DNA from: Anaeromyxobacter sp.
Lineage (GTDB): Bacteria > Myxococcota > Myxococcia > Myxococcales > Anaeromyxobacteraceae
NCBI GenBank assembly: GCA_016718565.1
Contig: JADKCZ010000001.1
Location: forward strand, 1,054,001-1,118,000
DNA: 64,000 bases
Direction: 5' to 3'
Shown piece after piece: positions 11,252 through 19,099 of this stretch. Numbering within the stretch: the first letter of the stretch is position 1; the number at the start of each line of letters is the position of its first letter. The notes under the pieces were generated by a model. The model made no database searches and had not been told where the DNA came from. It saw only the letters and a program-made list of their open reading frames with translations. A program made the position numbers and the translations under genes.

Positions 11252-13708
11252 GTGAGCGCGCGCCGCGTCAGCAAGCCCGCGGGCGAGCCCGCGCCGGCCG
11301 GGGCCGCGCCGGCCCCCTCGGGCGCGCGGCTCTGGGCCTTCCGGCTCCTCACCAGCCTGCTGGTCCCGGCGCTGCTCTTCGGCCTGCTGGAGGGGGGGCT
11401 GCGGCTCCTCGGGGTGGGCTTCCCGGCCGGCTTCACCGTGCCCTGCCAGGTGGAGGGGCGCGCCGGCGCCTGCGACAACCCCGACTTCGCCCGCCGCTTC
11501 TTCCCGGCCGGGCTGGCCCGCAGCGCCACCCCGTTCGCCGTGACGCTGGAGAAGGGGCCGCGCACCTTCCGCGTGGTGGTGCTGGGCGAGTCGGCGGCGC
11601 AGGGCGACCCGGCGCCGCCCTACGGGTTCGCCCGCCACCTGGAGGTGCTGCTCTCGGCCGAGCTGCCCGGGCTGCAGGTGGAGGTGGTGAACGCCGGGGT
11701 GGTGGCCATCAACTCCCACGTCCTGCGGGTCATCGCCAAGGACGTGGTGGCCCTCTCGCCCGACCTGGTGGTGGTCTACGCCGGCAACAACGAGGTGGTG
11801 GGCCCGTTCGGCCCCGGCACGGTGCTGACCACGGGCCAGCCGGGCCTGGCCGCCATCCGCGCCTCGGTGGCCCTCGGCGCCACCCGGCTCGGGCAGGTGG
11901 CGGCCCGGGCACTGCGCCGCGAGGGCCAGGGCCAGCCGGCGGCCTGGAGGGGGATGGAGCTCTTCCTGGAGCGGCAGGTGCCGGCCGACTCGCCGGCGCT
12001 GGAGGGCGTCTACCGGGCCTTCCGCCAGAACCTGGCCGACGTGCTGGCCACGGCGCGCGGCGCGGGGGCGCGGGTGGTGGTCACCACCGTGCCGACGCGG
12101 CTGGTGGGCTGCGCCCCCTTCGGCTCGGCCCACCGGGCCGGCCTCACGCCGGCCGAGCTCGCGGCCTTCGACGCCGCGGTGGCGCTGGGCGACGCGGCGG
12201 CGGCGGCGGGGCGCGCCGAGCAGGCCCGGCCGCGCTGGCTCGAGGCCGAGGCGCTCGACCCCGGCCACGCGGCCCTGCAGTACCGGCTGGGCCGGCTGGC
12301 GCTGGCGCGGGGCGACGCGGCCGAGGCCCGCACCCGGCTGGAGCGGGCCCGGGACCTCGACACGCTGCGCTTCCGGGCCGACGGCCGGGAGGAGACCATC
12401 CTGCGCGAGGTGGCCGCCGAGGCCGGGCCGGGCGTGACCCTGGTGGACGGCGCGGCGGCGGTGGGGGCCGGCAGCCCGGCCGGGCTGGCCGGCGGCGAGG
12501 TGCTCTGGGAGCACGTGCACCTCGCCCCGCACGGCGCCTGGCTCCTGGCGAAGGCGCTCCTGCCAGCCGCCCTGGCGGCGGTGCCGGCGGCGCTCCGGGC
12601 GGTGGCGGCCGGGCCCACCGGCGCGCCCCCCGTCTCGCTCGACGAGGGCACGGTCTCGGCCCGCCTGGCGCTCACCGGGTTCGACCGGTACCGGGTGGCG
12701 AAGGAGGTGCTCGACCGGCTCTCCCGCGCCCCCTTCACCGGCCAGCTCGACCACGCCGAGCACCTGGCCGAGGTGGCCCGGGTGCGCGACCTCGGCGCCG
12801 CCGAGCCCTTCGAGGTGACCGAGGCCGGCTACCGGGCGGCGCTGGTGGTGCGGCCACACGACCCCTGGCTCCACCTCGCCCGCGGGGTGCTGCTCGACGA
12901 CCACGACGTCTTCCTGGCGCGGCGGGGTGGCCGCGACGACGGGCGGGCGGTGGCCTCCTACCGGGCGGCGCTCGAGCGCCTGCCCAGGCTCACCGAGGCC
13001 CGCTTCCGCCTGGCCGAGTCGCTCCTGCGGCTGCGGAAGGCGGGCGAGGCGGCGGAGGAGTGCCGGGCGCTCCTGGCGGTGCGGCCGGGCCACGCCGCGG
13101 CCGAGCGGACGCTGGGGCAGGCGCTGGCGGCGGCCGGACGCGCCGAGGAGGCGGAGGCCGCCCTGCGGCGGGCCGTGGCCCTCGACCCGGCGGCGCCCAC
13201 CGGCCGCGGCGCGGCGCTCGACCTGGGGCGGCTGCTCGCGGGGGCGGGGCGGCTGGAGGCGGCGGTGGCGGCGCTGGCGCCGGCGGCGCCGGGGGGCGAG
13301 CCCTTCGAGGTGGCGGCGGCCCACTACCTGCGCGGCGTGGCCCTCGGCAAGCTCGGGCGCGGCGCCGAGTCGAAGGCGGCGGTGGAGGCGGCGGCGCAGG
13401 CCTACCTGGCCGCCACGGCGGCCCACCCGGAGTCGGCCGAGGCCTGGCACGGGCTGGGGAAGACGCGGGCCGACCTGGGCGACGCGGCCGGGGCCGTGGC
13501 GCCGCTCTCGCGGGCGATGGCGCTGCAGCCGCTCCTGGCCGAGGCGCGCCTCCGGCTGGTGCGGGCGCTGGCCGCCGCGGGCCAGGGCGCCGAGGCGGTG
13601 GCCCAGGCGCGTCAGGCGGCCGACGACCTGCGCCGGGCCGGGCGGGAGCAGGACGCCCTGGTGTTCGACGCGGAGCGCCGGGCGCTGGAGGCGCCGGCGG
13701 CGCGGTGA
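11252..13708 (+). CDS. Membrane-anchored SGNH/GDSL-hydrolase-like protein with C-terminal TPR repeats
   Basis: An 818-residue protein starting with GTG at 11252. One N-terminal transmembrane helix lies near residues 28-50, followed by an extracytoplasmic SGNH-like domain. Block I reads VVVLGESAAQG (GES in place of GDS) near 109, block III reads YAGNNEVVG near 175, and the late block WEHVHLAPHG near 420 supplies the expected His. An alpha-helical stretch interrupts the fold near 290-360, and TPR-like repeats fill about 570-800 (RFRLAESLLRLRKAGEAAEE). SGNH proteins often act as O-acetylesterases or transferases on polysaccharides. As the last gene of the carbamoyltransferase cassette it may modify the same glycan in the periplasm. 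Catalysis is unproven. Confidence 0.8.
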   Translation: MSARRVSKPAGEPAPAGAAPAPSGARLWAFRLLTSLLVPALLFGLLEGGLRLLGVGFPAGFTVPCQVEGRAGACDNPDFARRFFPAGLARSATPFAVTLEKGPRTFRVVVLGESAAQGDPAPPYGFARHLEVLLSAELPGLQVEVVNAGVVAINSHVLRVIAKDVVALSPDLVVVYAGNNEVVGPFGPGTVLTTGQPGLAAIRASVALGATRLGQVAARALRREGQGQPAAWRGMELFLERQVPADSPALEGVYRAFRQNLADVLATARGAGARVVVTTVPTRLVGCAPFGSAHRAGLTPAELAAFDAAVALGDAAAAAGRAEQARPRWLEAEALDPGHAALQYRLGRLALARGDAAEARTRLERARDLDTLRFRADGREETILREVAAEAGPGVTLVDGAAAVGAGSPAGLAGGEVLWEHVHLAPHGAWLLAKALLPAALAAVPAALRAVAAGPTGAPPVSLDEGTVSARLALTGFDRYRVAKEVLDRLSRAPFTGQLDHAEHLAEVARVRDLGAAEPFEVTEAGYRAALVVRPHDPWLHLARGVLLDDHDVFLARRGGRDDGRAVASYRAALERLPRLTEARFRLAESLLRLRKAGEAAEECRALLAVRPGHAAAERTLGQALAAAGRAEEAEAALRRAVALDPAAPTGRGAALDLGRLLAGAGRLEAAVAALAPAAPGGEPFEVAAAHYLRGVALGKLGRGAESKAAVEAAAQAYLAATAAHPESAEAWHGLGKTRADLGDAAGAVAPLSRAMALQPLLAEARLRLVRALAAAGQGAEAVAQARQAADDLRRAGREQDALVFDAERRALEAPAAR

Positions 13709-13783
13709 GGCCGGCCGGGCCGCCGCGACGTTGGCGCACCTGCCCCGGCTGGAGTATGAAACCGGGCTCTCCGCGAGGCTCCC

Positions 13784-15235
13784 GTGAAGACCCTCACCAC
13801 CACCGCCCCCGACTTCCCCGCGGCCTGGGCCGCCCTCTGCGCGCGCGGCTCCGACGAGGACGAGGCGCCGGTCCGCCAGGCCGCCGCCCGGGTGGTGGCC
13901 GACGTCCGCGCCCGCGGCGACGCCGCCCTGCTGGAGTACACCGTCCGCTGGGACGGCTGGAGGCCCACCTCGGCCGCCGCCCTGCTGCTCGGGCCGAGGG
14001 ACTTCGCGGCCGCCTGGAGGGCGCTGCCCGCCGCCGGCCGCGCCGCGCTCAGGCTGGCCGCCGACCGGGTGCGGGCCTTCCACGAGCGGGAGCGCGACGC
14101 CGAGGTGCCGGCCTACACCGACCGGCTGGGCGCCCGGCTGGCGCAGGTGGTCCGCCCGCTCGAGCGGGTCGGCCTGTACGTGCCGGGCGGCACCGCCCGC
14201 TACCCGTCCTCGGTGCTCATGACCGCCATCCCGGCCAAGGTGGGCGGGGTGAAGGAGGTGGTGGTCACCACCCCGGCGCTGAAGGGCTCGGGCGAGGTGG
14301 ACGCCTGGACGCTGGCCGCCTGCCACGTCTCCAGGGTGTCGTCGCTGGTGAAGGTGGGCGGGGCGCAGGCGGTGGCGGCGCTGGCCTACGGCACCGCCAC
14401 GGTGCCGGCGGTGGACAAGATCTGCGGGCCGGGCAACGCCTACGTGGCGGCGGCCAAGCGGCTGGTCTTCGGGCAGGTGGACATCGACATGATCGCCGGC
14501 CCCAGCGAGATCCTGGTGCTGGCCGACGCCCGCGCCGACGCCGCCCTGGTGGCCAGCGACCTCCTGGCCCAGGCCGAGCACGACGTGCGGGCGGTGGCGG
14601 TGCTGGTGACCTGCTCGGCCCGGCTGGCCAGGAAGGTGGAGGCCGAGGTGGCCCGCCAGCTCGAGACGCTGCCGCGCCGCGAGATCGCGGCCCGCTCCAT
14701 CGAGGAGCGCGGGGCGCTGGTGGTGACGCACGGCATGGCCGAGGCGGTGCGGCTGGCCGACCAGTGGGCCCCGGAGCACCTGGCGCTGCACGTCGACTCG
14801 CCGCGCCGGCTGGTGCCGCGCCTCTCCCGCGCCGGCGCCATCTTCGTGGGCGCCTCCACGCCGGAGGCGGTGGGCGACTACCTGGCCGGCCCCAGCCACG
14901 TCCTGCCCACGGCCGGCACCGCCCGCTTCGCCTCGCCGCTCTCGGTGGCCACCTTCCGCCGCCGCATGAGCGTGCTCGAGCTCACCCCGCGGGCGCTGGC
15001 CGCGGTGGCGCCGGCCGTGCAGGCGCTGGCCGGCGCCGAGGGGCTGGAGGGGCACTGGCGGGCGGTGCGGCTCAGGGTCGAACAGGCGGGGCCGGGGTCG
15101 GGGTCGAGGTCGGGGTCGACGTCGAGGTCGGGGTCGGGGTCGGGGTCGAGGTCGAGGTCGGGGTCGAGGTCGGGGTCGGGGTCGAGGTCGGGGTCGGGGT
15201 CGGGGTCGAGGTCGAGGTCGAGGGGAGCGCGATGA
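13784..15235 (+). CDS. hisD: Histidinol dehydrogenase with a repeat-encoded C-terminal tail
   Basis: Oxidises L-histidinol to L-histidine in two NAD-dependent steps; cytoplasmic zinc enzyme. It starts with GTG at 13784 after GAGG. Family features include YVPGGTARYPSSVLMTAIPA near 127, KICGPGNAYVAAAKRL near 212, AGPSEILVLAD near 237, QAEHDVRAVAVL near 264 and GPSHVLPTAGTARF near 369. The normal enzyme ends near residue 430; here about 48 more residues of Gly/Ser/Arg are encoded by 21 GGGTCG/AGGTCG hexamers. The stop overlaps hisB as ATGA. First gene of hisDBHAFIE; TATGAA at 13755 may belong to its promoter. Function is firm; the tail is abnormal. Confidence 0.95.
   Translation: MKTLTTTAPDFPAAWAALCARGSDEDEAPVRQAAARVVADVRARGDAALLEYTVRWDGWRPTSAAALLLGPRDFAAAWRALPAAGRAALRLAADRVRAFHERERDAEVPAYTDRLGARLAQVVRPLERVGLYVPGGTARYPSSVLMTAIPAKVGGVKEVVVTTPALKGSGEVDAWTLAACHVSRVSSLVKVGGAQAVAALAYGTATVPAVDKICGPGNAYVAAAKRLVFGQVDIDMIAGPSEILVLADARADAALVASDLLAQAEHDVRAVAVLVTCSARLARKVEAEVARQLETLPRREIAARSIEERGALVVTHGMAEAVRLADQWAPEHLALHVDSPRRLVPRLSRAGAIFVGASTPEAVGDYLAGPSHVLPTAGTARFASPLSVATFRRRMSVLELTPRALAAVAPAVQALAGAEGLEGHWRAVRLRVEQAGPGSGSRSGSTSRSGSGSGSRSRSGSRSGSGSRSGSGSGSRSRSRGAR
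15095..15220. repeat. Hexamer array (RGGTCG) x21 inside the 3' end of hisD
   Basis: Twenty-one contiguous hexamers, GGGTCG or AGGTCG with a single ACGTCG at 15119, end just before the hisB ribosome-binding site. Read in the hisD frame they give a (G/R)S low-complexity tail. The same repeat family recurs at 41080-41257. Confidence 0.95.
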
Positions 15236-15852
15236 AGACGGCGAAGAAGGCAGGCAAGCCCACCCAGAAGCCCGGCCGGGGCCGGATCTCCCGCCGGACC
15301 AAGGAGACCGACATCACGCTGGCCCTGACCCTGGGGGGCGGGGTGGCCGCCATCCAGACCGGGCTGCCCTTCTTCGACCACATGCTCTCGCAGATCGCCC
15401 GGCACGGCGGCCTGGGCCTCGAGGTGCGGGCGGTGGGCGACCTGGAGGTGGACGCCCACCACACCGTGGAGGACGTGGGCATCGCCTTCGGCGAGGCGCT
15501 GCGGGTGGCCCTGGGCGACAAGGTCGGCCTGGCCCGCTACGGCCACGCCGTGGTGCCGCTCGACGAGGCGCTGGTGGAGGCGGTGGTGGACCTCTCCGGC
15601 CGGCCGCACCTCACCTTCAACGCCCCGCTGGTGAGCGGCAAGAAGTTCATCGGCGCCTACGACGTGGACCTGACGCAGGACTTCTTCCAGGCGCTGGTGA
15701 ACCACGCCCGCATCTGCGTGCACGTCAACGTGCGCTACGGGCGCAACCTGCACCACGTGGTGGAGGCCACCTTCAAGGCGGTGGCCCGCGCCCTGCGGGC
15801 CGCGCTGGTGCGCGAGGGGACGGCGCTGCCGTCCACCAAGGGGGTGCTGTGA
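15232..15852 (+). CDS. hisB: Imidazoleglycerol-phosphate dehydratase
   Basis: Dehydrates imidazoleglycerol phosphate to imidazole acetol phosphate; monofunctional, 206 residues. The ATG at 15232 overlaps the hisD stop (ATGA) and follows AGGGGAG, which lies directly after the hexamer array. Mn-binding motifs are FFDHMLSQIARHGG near 44 and DAHHTVEDVGI near 75; a second His pair sits in GRNLHHVVEATFKA near 170. A Lys/Arg-rich N-terminal extension of about 20 residues precedes the domain. No phosphatase domain is fused, unlike E. coli HisB. Its stop overlaps hisH as GTGA. Confidence 0.96.
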   Translation: MKTAKKAGKPTQKPGRGRISRRTKETDITLALTLGGGVAAIQTGLPFFDHMLSQIARHGGLGLEVRAVGDLEVDAHHTVEDVGIAFGEALRVALGDKVGLARYGHAVVPLDEALVEAVVDLSGRPHLTFNAPLVSGKKFIGAYDVDLTQDFFQALVNHARICVHVNVRYGRNLHHVVEATFKAVARALRAALVREGTALPSTKGVL

Positions 15853-16472
15853 CCCGAGGCCCCAGGCCGCCCGGCACCGTGGCGCTGGTGGACTACGGCG
15901 CCGGCAACCTGCGCTCGGTGGAGAACGCCCTGCGCGAGGTGGGCGCCGAGGTGGTGGTGACGCACGACCCGGCGGTGGTGCGGCGCGCCGACCGGGTGGT
16001 GGTGCCGGGCCAGGGGGCCATGCCGGCCTGCGCCGACGCCATGCGCAGGAGCGGCGTGGAGGCGGCGCTGCGGGAGGCCATCGACCGCGGCGCGCCGGTC
16101 CTGGGCATCTGCGTGGGGCTGCAGATCCTCTTCGAGGCCGGCGAGGAGGCCGGCGGCGCCCGCGGGCTGGGGCTCATCCCCGGCACCATCCGCCGGCTGC
16201 CCTCGGGCGTGAAGCTGCCGCACATCGGCTGGTCGCCGGTGCGCGCCGCCGGCCCGCTCCACCCGCTCTTCGCCCCGCTCGACGGGCAGTACGTCTACTT
16301 CGCCCACAGCTACGCCGCGCCGGCCGAGGCCCCCGGCGTGCAGCTGCTGGCCGAGCACGGCGTGCCGTACTGCGCCGGCCTGGCGCGCGGCAACCTGTTC
16401 GCGGTGCAGTTCCACCCGGAGAAGAGCCAGCAGGTCGGGCTGGCCTTCCTGCGCCGCTTCGTGGAGGTCTAG
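15849..16472 (+). CDS. hisH: Imidazole glycerol phosphate synthase, glutamine amidotransferase subunit
   Basis: Class I amidotransferase that hydrolyses glutamine and passes ammonia to HisF; 207 residues. GTG start at 15849 overlaps the hisB stop. The nucleophile Cys is in GICVGLQILFE near residue 83, and the His/Glu pair is in QFHPEKSQQ near 188. VDYGAGNLRSVENAL marks the N-terminus. The partner hisF lies two genes downstream. hisA follows with no intergenic base. Confidence 0.97.
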   Translation: MTRGPRPPGTVALVDYGAGNLRSVENALREVGAEVVVTHDPAVVRRADRVVVPGQGAMPACADAMRRSGVEAALREAIDRGAPVLGICVGLQILFEAGEEAGGARGLGLIPGTIRRLPSGVKLPHIGWSPVRAAGPLHPLFAPLDGQYVYFAHSYAAPAEAPGVQLLAEHGVPYCAGLARGNLFAVQFHPEKSQQVGLAFLRRFVEV

Positions 16473-17222
16473 GTGCTGGTCATCCCGGCGATCGATCTGA
16501 TGGGCGGCGAGGTGGTGCGCCTGGAGAAGGGCGACTTCGCCACCAGGAAGGTCTACTCGCGCCACCCGGCCGAGCAGGCCGCCGAGTTCCTGGCCGCCGG
16601 CGCCACCCGGCTGCACGTGGTGGACCTGGACGGCGCCAGGGCCGGCCGGCCGATCAACCTGGACACGGTGCGGGACATCTGCGCGGTGCAGGGGCTGGAG
16701 ATCGAGCTGGGCGGCGGGCTGCGGTCGCTGGCCGACGTGGAGCGCGTGCTGGCCCTGGGGGTGCGCTACGCCGTCCTCGGCACCGCCGCGGTGGAGCGGC
16801 TCGACCTGGTGCGCCAGGCCTGCCAGCGCTTCCCCGGCCAGGTGGTCTGCGGCATCGACGCCCGCAACGGCGAGGTGAAGGTGGCCGGCTGGCTGGAGGG
16901 CTCCGGGCTCAAGGCGGCCGAGGTGGCGCGCCGGGTCAAGGAGGCCGGGGTGACGCTGGTGGAGTACACCGACGTGGCCCGCGACGGCATGTTCACCGGG
17001 GTGGACGCCGCCGGCGCGGCCGCGCTGCAGGCCGAGGCCGGGCTGCCGGTGGTGGCCTCGGGCGGCGTGGCCAGCCTGGACGACGTGACGGCCTGCCTGG
17101 CCGCCGGGGTGGCCGGTCTCATCGTGGGCAAGGCGCTCTACGAGGGGCGCTTCACCCTGGCCGCCGCGGTGGCGCTGGCCCGCACCCCCGCCGGCGCCGC
17201 CGCCGGCCCCCGCCCCGCCTGA
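16473..17222 (+). CDS. hisA: ProFAR isomerase (phosphoribosylformimino-5-aminoimidazole carboxamide ribotide isomerase)
   Basis: Amadori isomerase of histidine synthesis, a (beta/alpha)8 barrel of 249 residues. GTG at 16473 directly follows the hisH TAG. Catalytic Asp residues lie in PAIDLMGGEVVRL near residue 8 and YTDVARDGMF near 168. Phosphate-binding GGGLRS and ASGGVAS stretches are present. The C-terminus is Pro/Ala-rich. Confidence 0.96.
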   Translation: MLVIPAIDLMGGEVVRLEKGDFATRKVYSRHPAEQAAEFLAAGATRLHVVDLDGARAGRPINLDTVRDICAVQGLEIELGGGLRSLADVERVLALGVRYAVLGTAAVERLDLVRQACQRFPGQVVCGIDARNGEVKVAGWLEGSGLKAAEVARRVKEAGVTLVEYTDVARDGMFTGVDAAGAAALQAEAGLPVVASGGVASLDDVTACLAAGVAGLIVGKALYEGRFTLAAAVALARTPAGAAAGPRPA

Positions 17223-17249
17223 CGCGGCCGCCGCCAACGGAGCCCCCCC

Positions 17250-18017
17250 ATGCCGGCCAAGCGCATCATCCCCTGCCTCGACGTGAAGAACGGCCGCGTC
17301 GTCAAGGGCGTCAACTTCCAGAACCTGCGCGACGCCGGCGACCCGGTGGAGGCGGCGGCCCGCTACGACGCGCAGGGGGCCGACGAGGTCACCTACCTCG
17401 ACATCGCCGCCACCCTGGAGAACCGCGGCACCCTGCTCGACCTGGTGACCCGCACCGCGGCCCGGGTCTTCGCCCCGCTCACGGTGGGCGGGGGCGTCCG
17501 CAGCGAGCAGGACTTCGTGGCCCTGCTGCACGCCGGGGCCGACAAGGTGAGCGTCAACTCCTCGGCGGTGAAGGACCCCGGGCTGGTGGACCGGCTCTCG
17601 GCCATCGCCGGGGCCCAGGCGCTGGTGGTGGCGGTGGACGTGAAGCGGCGCCCCAGGGCGGAGGGGCGGCCGCAGGAGTGGGAGGTCCACGTGGCCGGCG
17701 GCTCCCGGGCCACCGGCCTGGAGGGGCTGGCCTGGTGCCGCGAGGTGGCGGCGCGCGGGGCCGGCGAGCTCCTGCTCACCTCGATGGACCGCGACGGGAC
17801 CCAGGCCGGCTACGACCTCGAGCTGCTGGAGCGGGTCTGCGGGTCGGTCACCATCCCGGTCATCGCCTCGGGCGGGGTCGGGTCGCTGGAGCACCTGGCC
17901 GAGGGGCTCCGCTTCGCCGACGCGGCCCTGGCGGCCTCCATCTTCCACGACGGCAAGCACACCGTGGGCGAGGCCAAGGCCTTCCTCCGGGCCCGCGGCA
18001 TCGAGGTGAGGCCATGA
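17250..18017 (+). CDS. hisF: Imidazole glycerol phosphate synthase, cyclase subunit
   Basis: Forms imidazole glycerol phosphate and AICAR from PRFAR using ammonia from HisH; 255 residues. The ATG at 17250 follows GGAG. Catalytic Asp residues lie in IPCLDVKNGRVVKG near 11 and LLTSMDRDGTQAGYD near 175. TVGGGVRS and ASGGVGS bind the phosphates. It ends by overlapping hisI (ATGA), so the his operon continues. Confidence 0.97.
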   Translation: MPAKRIIPCLDVKNGRVVKGVNFQNLRDAGDPVEAAARYDAQGADEVTYLDIAATLENRGTLLDLVTRTAARVFAPLTVGGGVRSEQDFVALLHAGADKVSVNSSAVKDPGLVDRLSAIAGAQALVVAVDVKRRPRAEGRPQEWEVHVAGGSRATGLEGLAWCREVAARGAGELLLTSMDRDGTQAGYDLELLERVCGSVTIPVIASGGVGSLEHLAEGLRFADAALAASIFHDGKHTVGEAKAFLRARGIEVRP

Positions 18018-18397
18018 GCGCGAAGCGACCCGACCCGGCCGCCGGCGGCGACCTCCGGGCCGACCCGGTGCCCGCCACCTCGGTGCTGGACCTGGTGAAG
18101 TTCGACGACCGCGGCCTGGTGCCGGTGATCGCCCAGGAGGCGGACGGCACGGTGCTCATGCTGGCCTGGGCCAACCGGGCGGCCCTGCAGGAGACCCTGG
18201 CCACCGGGCGCGGCACCTACTGGTCGCGCAGCCGCCAGGCGCTCTGGCGCAAGGGCGACACCTCCGGCCACCTGCAGGTGGTCTCCCGGGTGGCGGTGGA
18301 CTGCGACGGAGACGCCGTGCTCTACACCCTGGCCCAGACGGGCCCCGCCTGCCACACCGGGGCGCGCAGCTGCTTCTTCACCTCCCAGGAGATCTAG
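18014..18397 (+). CDS. hisI: Phosphoribosyl-AMP cyclohydrolase
   Basis: Opens the purine ring of phosphoribosyl-AMP; zinc enzyme of 127 residues. The ATG at 18014 overlaps the hisF stop. Diagnostic segments are VLMLAWANRAAL, GTYWSRSRQALWRKGDTSGH, and the Cys motifs VDCDGD and ACHTGARSCFF, which bind metal. It is separate from hisE, unlike the fused enterobacterial HisIE, though the genes abut exactly. Confidence 0.96.
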   Translation: MSAKRPDPAAGGDLRADPVPATSVLDLVKFDDRGLVPVIAQEADGTVLMLAWANRAALQETLATGRGTYWSRSRQALWRKGDTSGHLQVVSRVAVDCDGDAVLYTLAQTGPACHTGARSCFFTSQEI

Positions 18398-18724
18398 ATG
18401 GCCGACGAGCGCTTCCTCGCCCAGCTCTGGAGCACCATCGAGGCCCGCCGGGCCGACCCGGCGGCGGAGCAGAGCTACACCCGCCAGCTGCTGGCCAAGC
18501 CGGGCAAGGCCCGCCGCAAGGTGATCGAGGAGGCCTACGAGGTGGCCGAGGCCCAGCAGGGGCTGCTGGCCGGCCTGGACACCCGCGAGCACCTGGCGCT
18601 GGAGGCGGCCGATCTCGTCTACCACCTGTTCGTGGTGCTGGCCTCCGCGGGGGTCACGCCGACCGAGGTCTACGAGGTGCTGGAGAAGCGCCACGCCCCC
18701 CGCCCACCCGGCGGAACCCCTTGA
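18398..18724 (+). CDS. hisE: Phosphoribosyl-ATP pyrophosphohydrolase
   Basis: Removes pyrophosphate from phosphoribosyl-ATP; 108 residues, MazG-like helical fold. The ATG at 18398 directly follows the hisI TAG. KPGKARRKVIEEAYEV near residue 34 and HLALEAADLVYHLFVVLA near 66 hold the acidic Mg-binding residues. It is the last gene of the run; hisG and hisC are not in the window. Its stop lies inside a TTGACA hexamer that may be the -35 of the rpsU promoter. Confidence 0.96.
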   Translation: MADERFLAQLWSTIEARRADPAAEQSYTRQLLAKPGKARRKVIEEAYEVAEAQQGLLAGLDTREHLALEAADLVYHLFVVLASAGVTPTEVYEVLEKRHAPRPPGGTP

Positions 18725-18749
18725 CAAGGTAACGAAAAATTCCTAAGAG
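18721..18749 (+). promoter_or_regulatory. Putative housekeeping promoter for rpsU-yqeY-dnaG-rpoD
   Basis: TTGACA at 18721-18726 is followed, 17 nt later, by TAAGAG at 18744-18749. The -35 is consensus, the -10 is weak, and the surrounding DNA is locally A/T-rich in an otherwise very GC-rich sequence. It overlaps the hisE stop. Confidence 0.5.
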
Positions 18750-18769
18750 GCCCGTTCCATAGAGCGGAG

Positions 18770-18806
18770 AAGCCGGGTGCCCACAAGGCGTCCGGCTTTG
18801 CGTTTT
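18770..18806 (+). terminator. Intrinsic terminator or attenuator between hisE and rpsU
   Basis: A 12-bp stem (18770-18781 with 18787-18798, two G-U pairs) closes a 5-nt loop and is followed by TGCGTTTT. It ends the his operon. If the promoter at 18721-18749 is real, it lies in the rpsU leader and would attenuate the macromolecular-synthesis operon. A second small hairpin (18855-18859 with 18863-18867) sits just before the rpsU ribosome-binding site. Confidence 0.75.
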
Positions 18807-18879
18807 CGTGGCGACCCGACGACCCAGGCTTTCCCGCAGCGGCGAGCCGAACCAGGCCTGAGAGGCCAAGAGGACAAGA

Positions 18880-19074
18880 ATGACCGGAGTGCGTGTCAAG
18901 GAAGGCGAGTCCTTCGAGAACGCCATGAAGCGCTTCAAGAAGCAGTGCGAGAAGGCGGGCATCCTCTCGGAGATCCGCAAGCGCGAGCACTACGAGAAGC
19001 CCAGCGTGAAGCGGAAGAAGAAGGCCCTGGCCGCCAAGAAGCGCGCGCTCAAGAAGAACCGCAAGACCTACTAG
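18880..19074 (+). CDS. rpsU: 30S ribosomal protein S21
   Basis: Small-subunit protein involved in initiation, 64 residues. The ATG at 18880 follows AGAGGA. The sequence VRVKEGESFENAMKRFKKQC and a Lys-rich tail (KRKKKALAAKKRALKKN) are typical of S21. It heads rpsU-yqeY-dnaG-rpoD, the macromolecular-synthesis operon that links translation, replication and transcription initiation. The leader carries a terminator-like hairpin. Confidence 0.97.
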   Translation: MTGVRVKEGESFENAMKRFKKQCEKAGILSEIRKREHYEKPSVKRKKKALAAKKRALKKNRKTY

Positions 19075-19099
19075 GTCGCGCTCCGCCCTCGGGACCCTC

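Noticed and set aside
8801..13708. Saxitoxin-like biosynthetic cluster
   Set aside because: SxtJ-like and carbamoyltransferase genes are present, but no polyketide synthase, amidinotransferase or tailoring genes are nearby.
8282..15055. A 2257-codon open frame on the minus strand
   Set aside because: It lies antisense to the carbamoyltransferase, SGNH and hisD genes, is low-complexity in composition, and has no recognisable domain. GC-rich third positions suppress stops in this frame.
11074..15210. Long plus-strand frame fused upstream of hisB
   Set aside because: Only its last 206 codons are HisB. The rest is a shifted reading of the SGNH/TPR and hisD genes.
15095..15220. CRISPR-like array
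   Set aside because: Units are contiguous hexamers with no spacers, and no cas genes are present.
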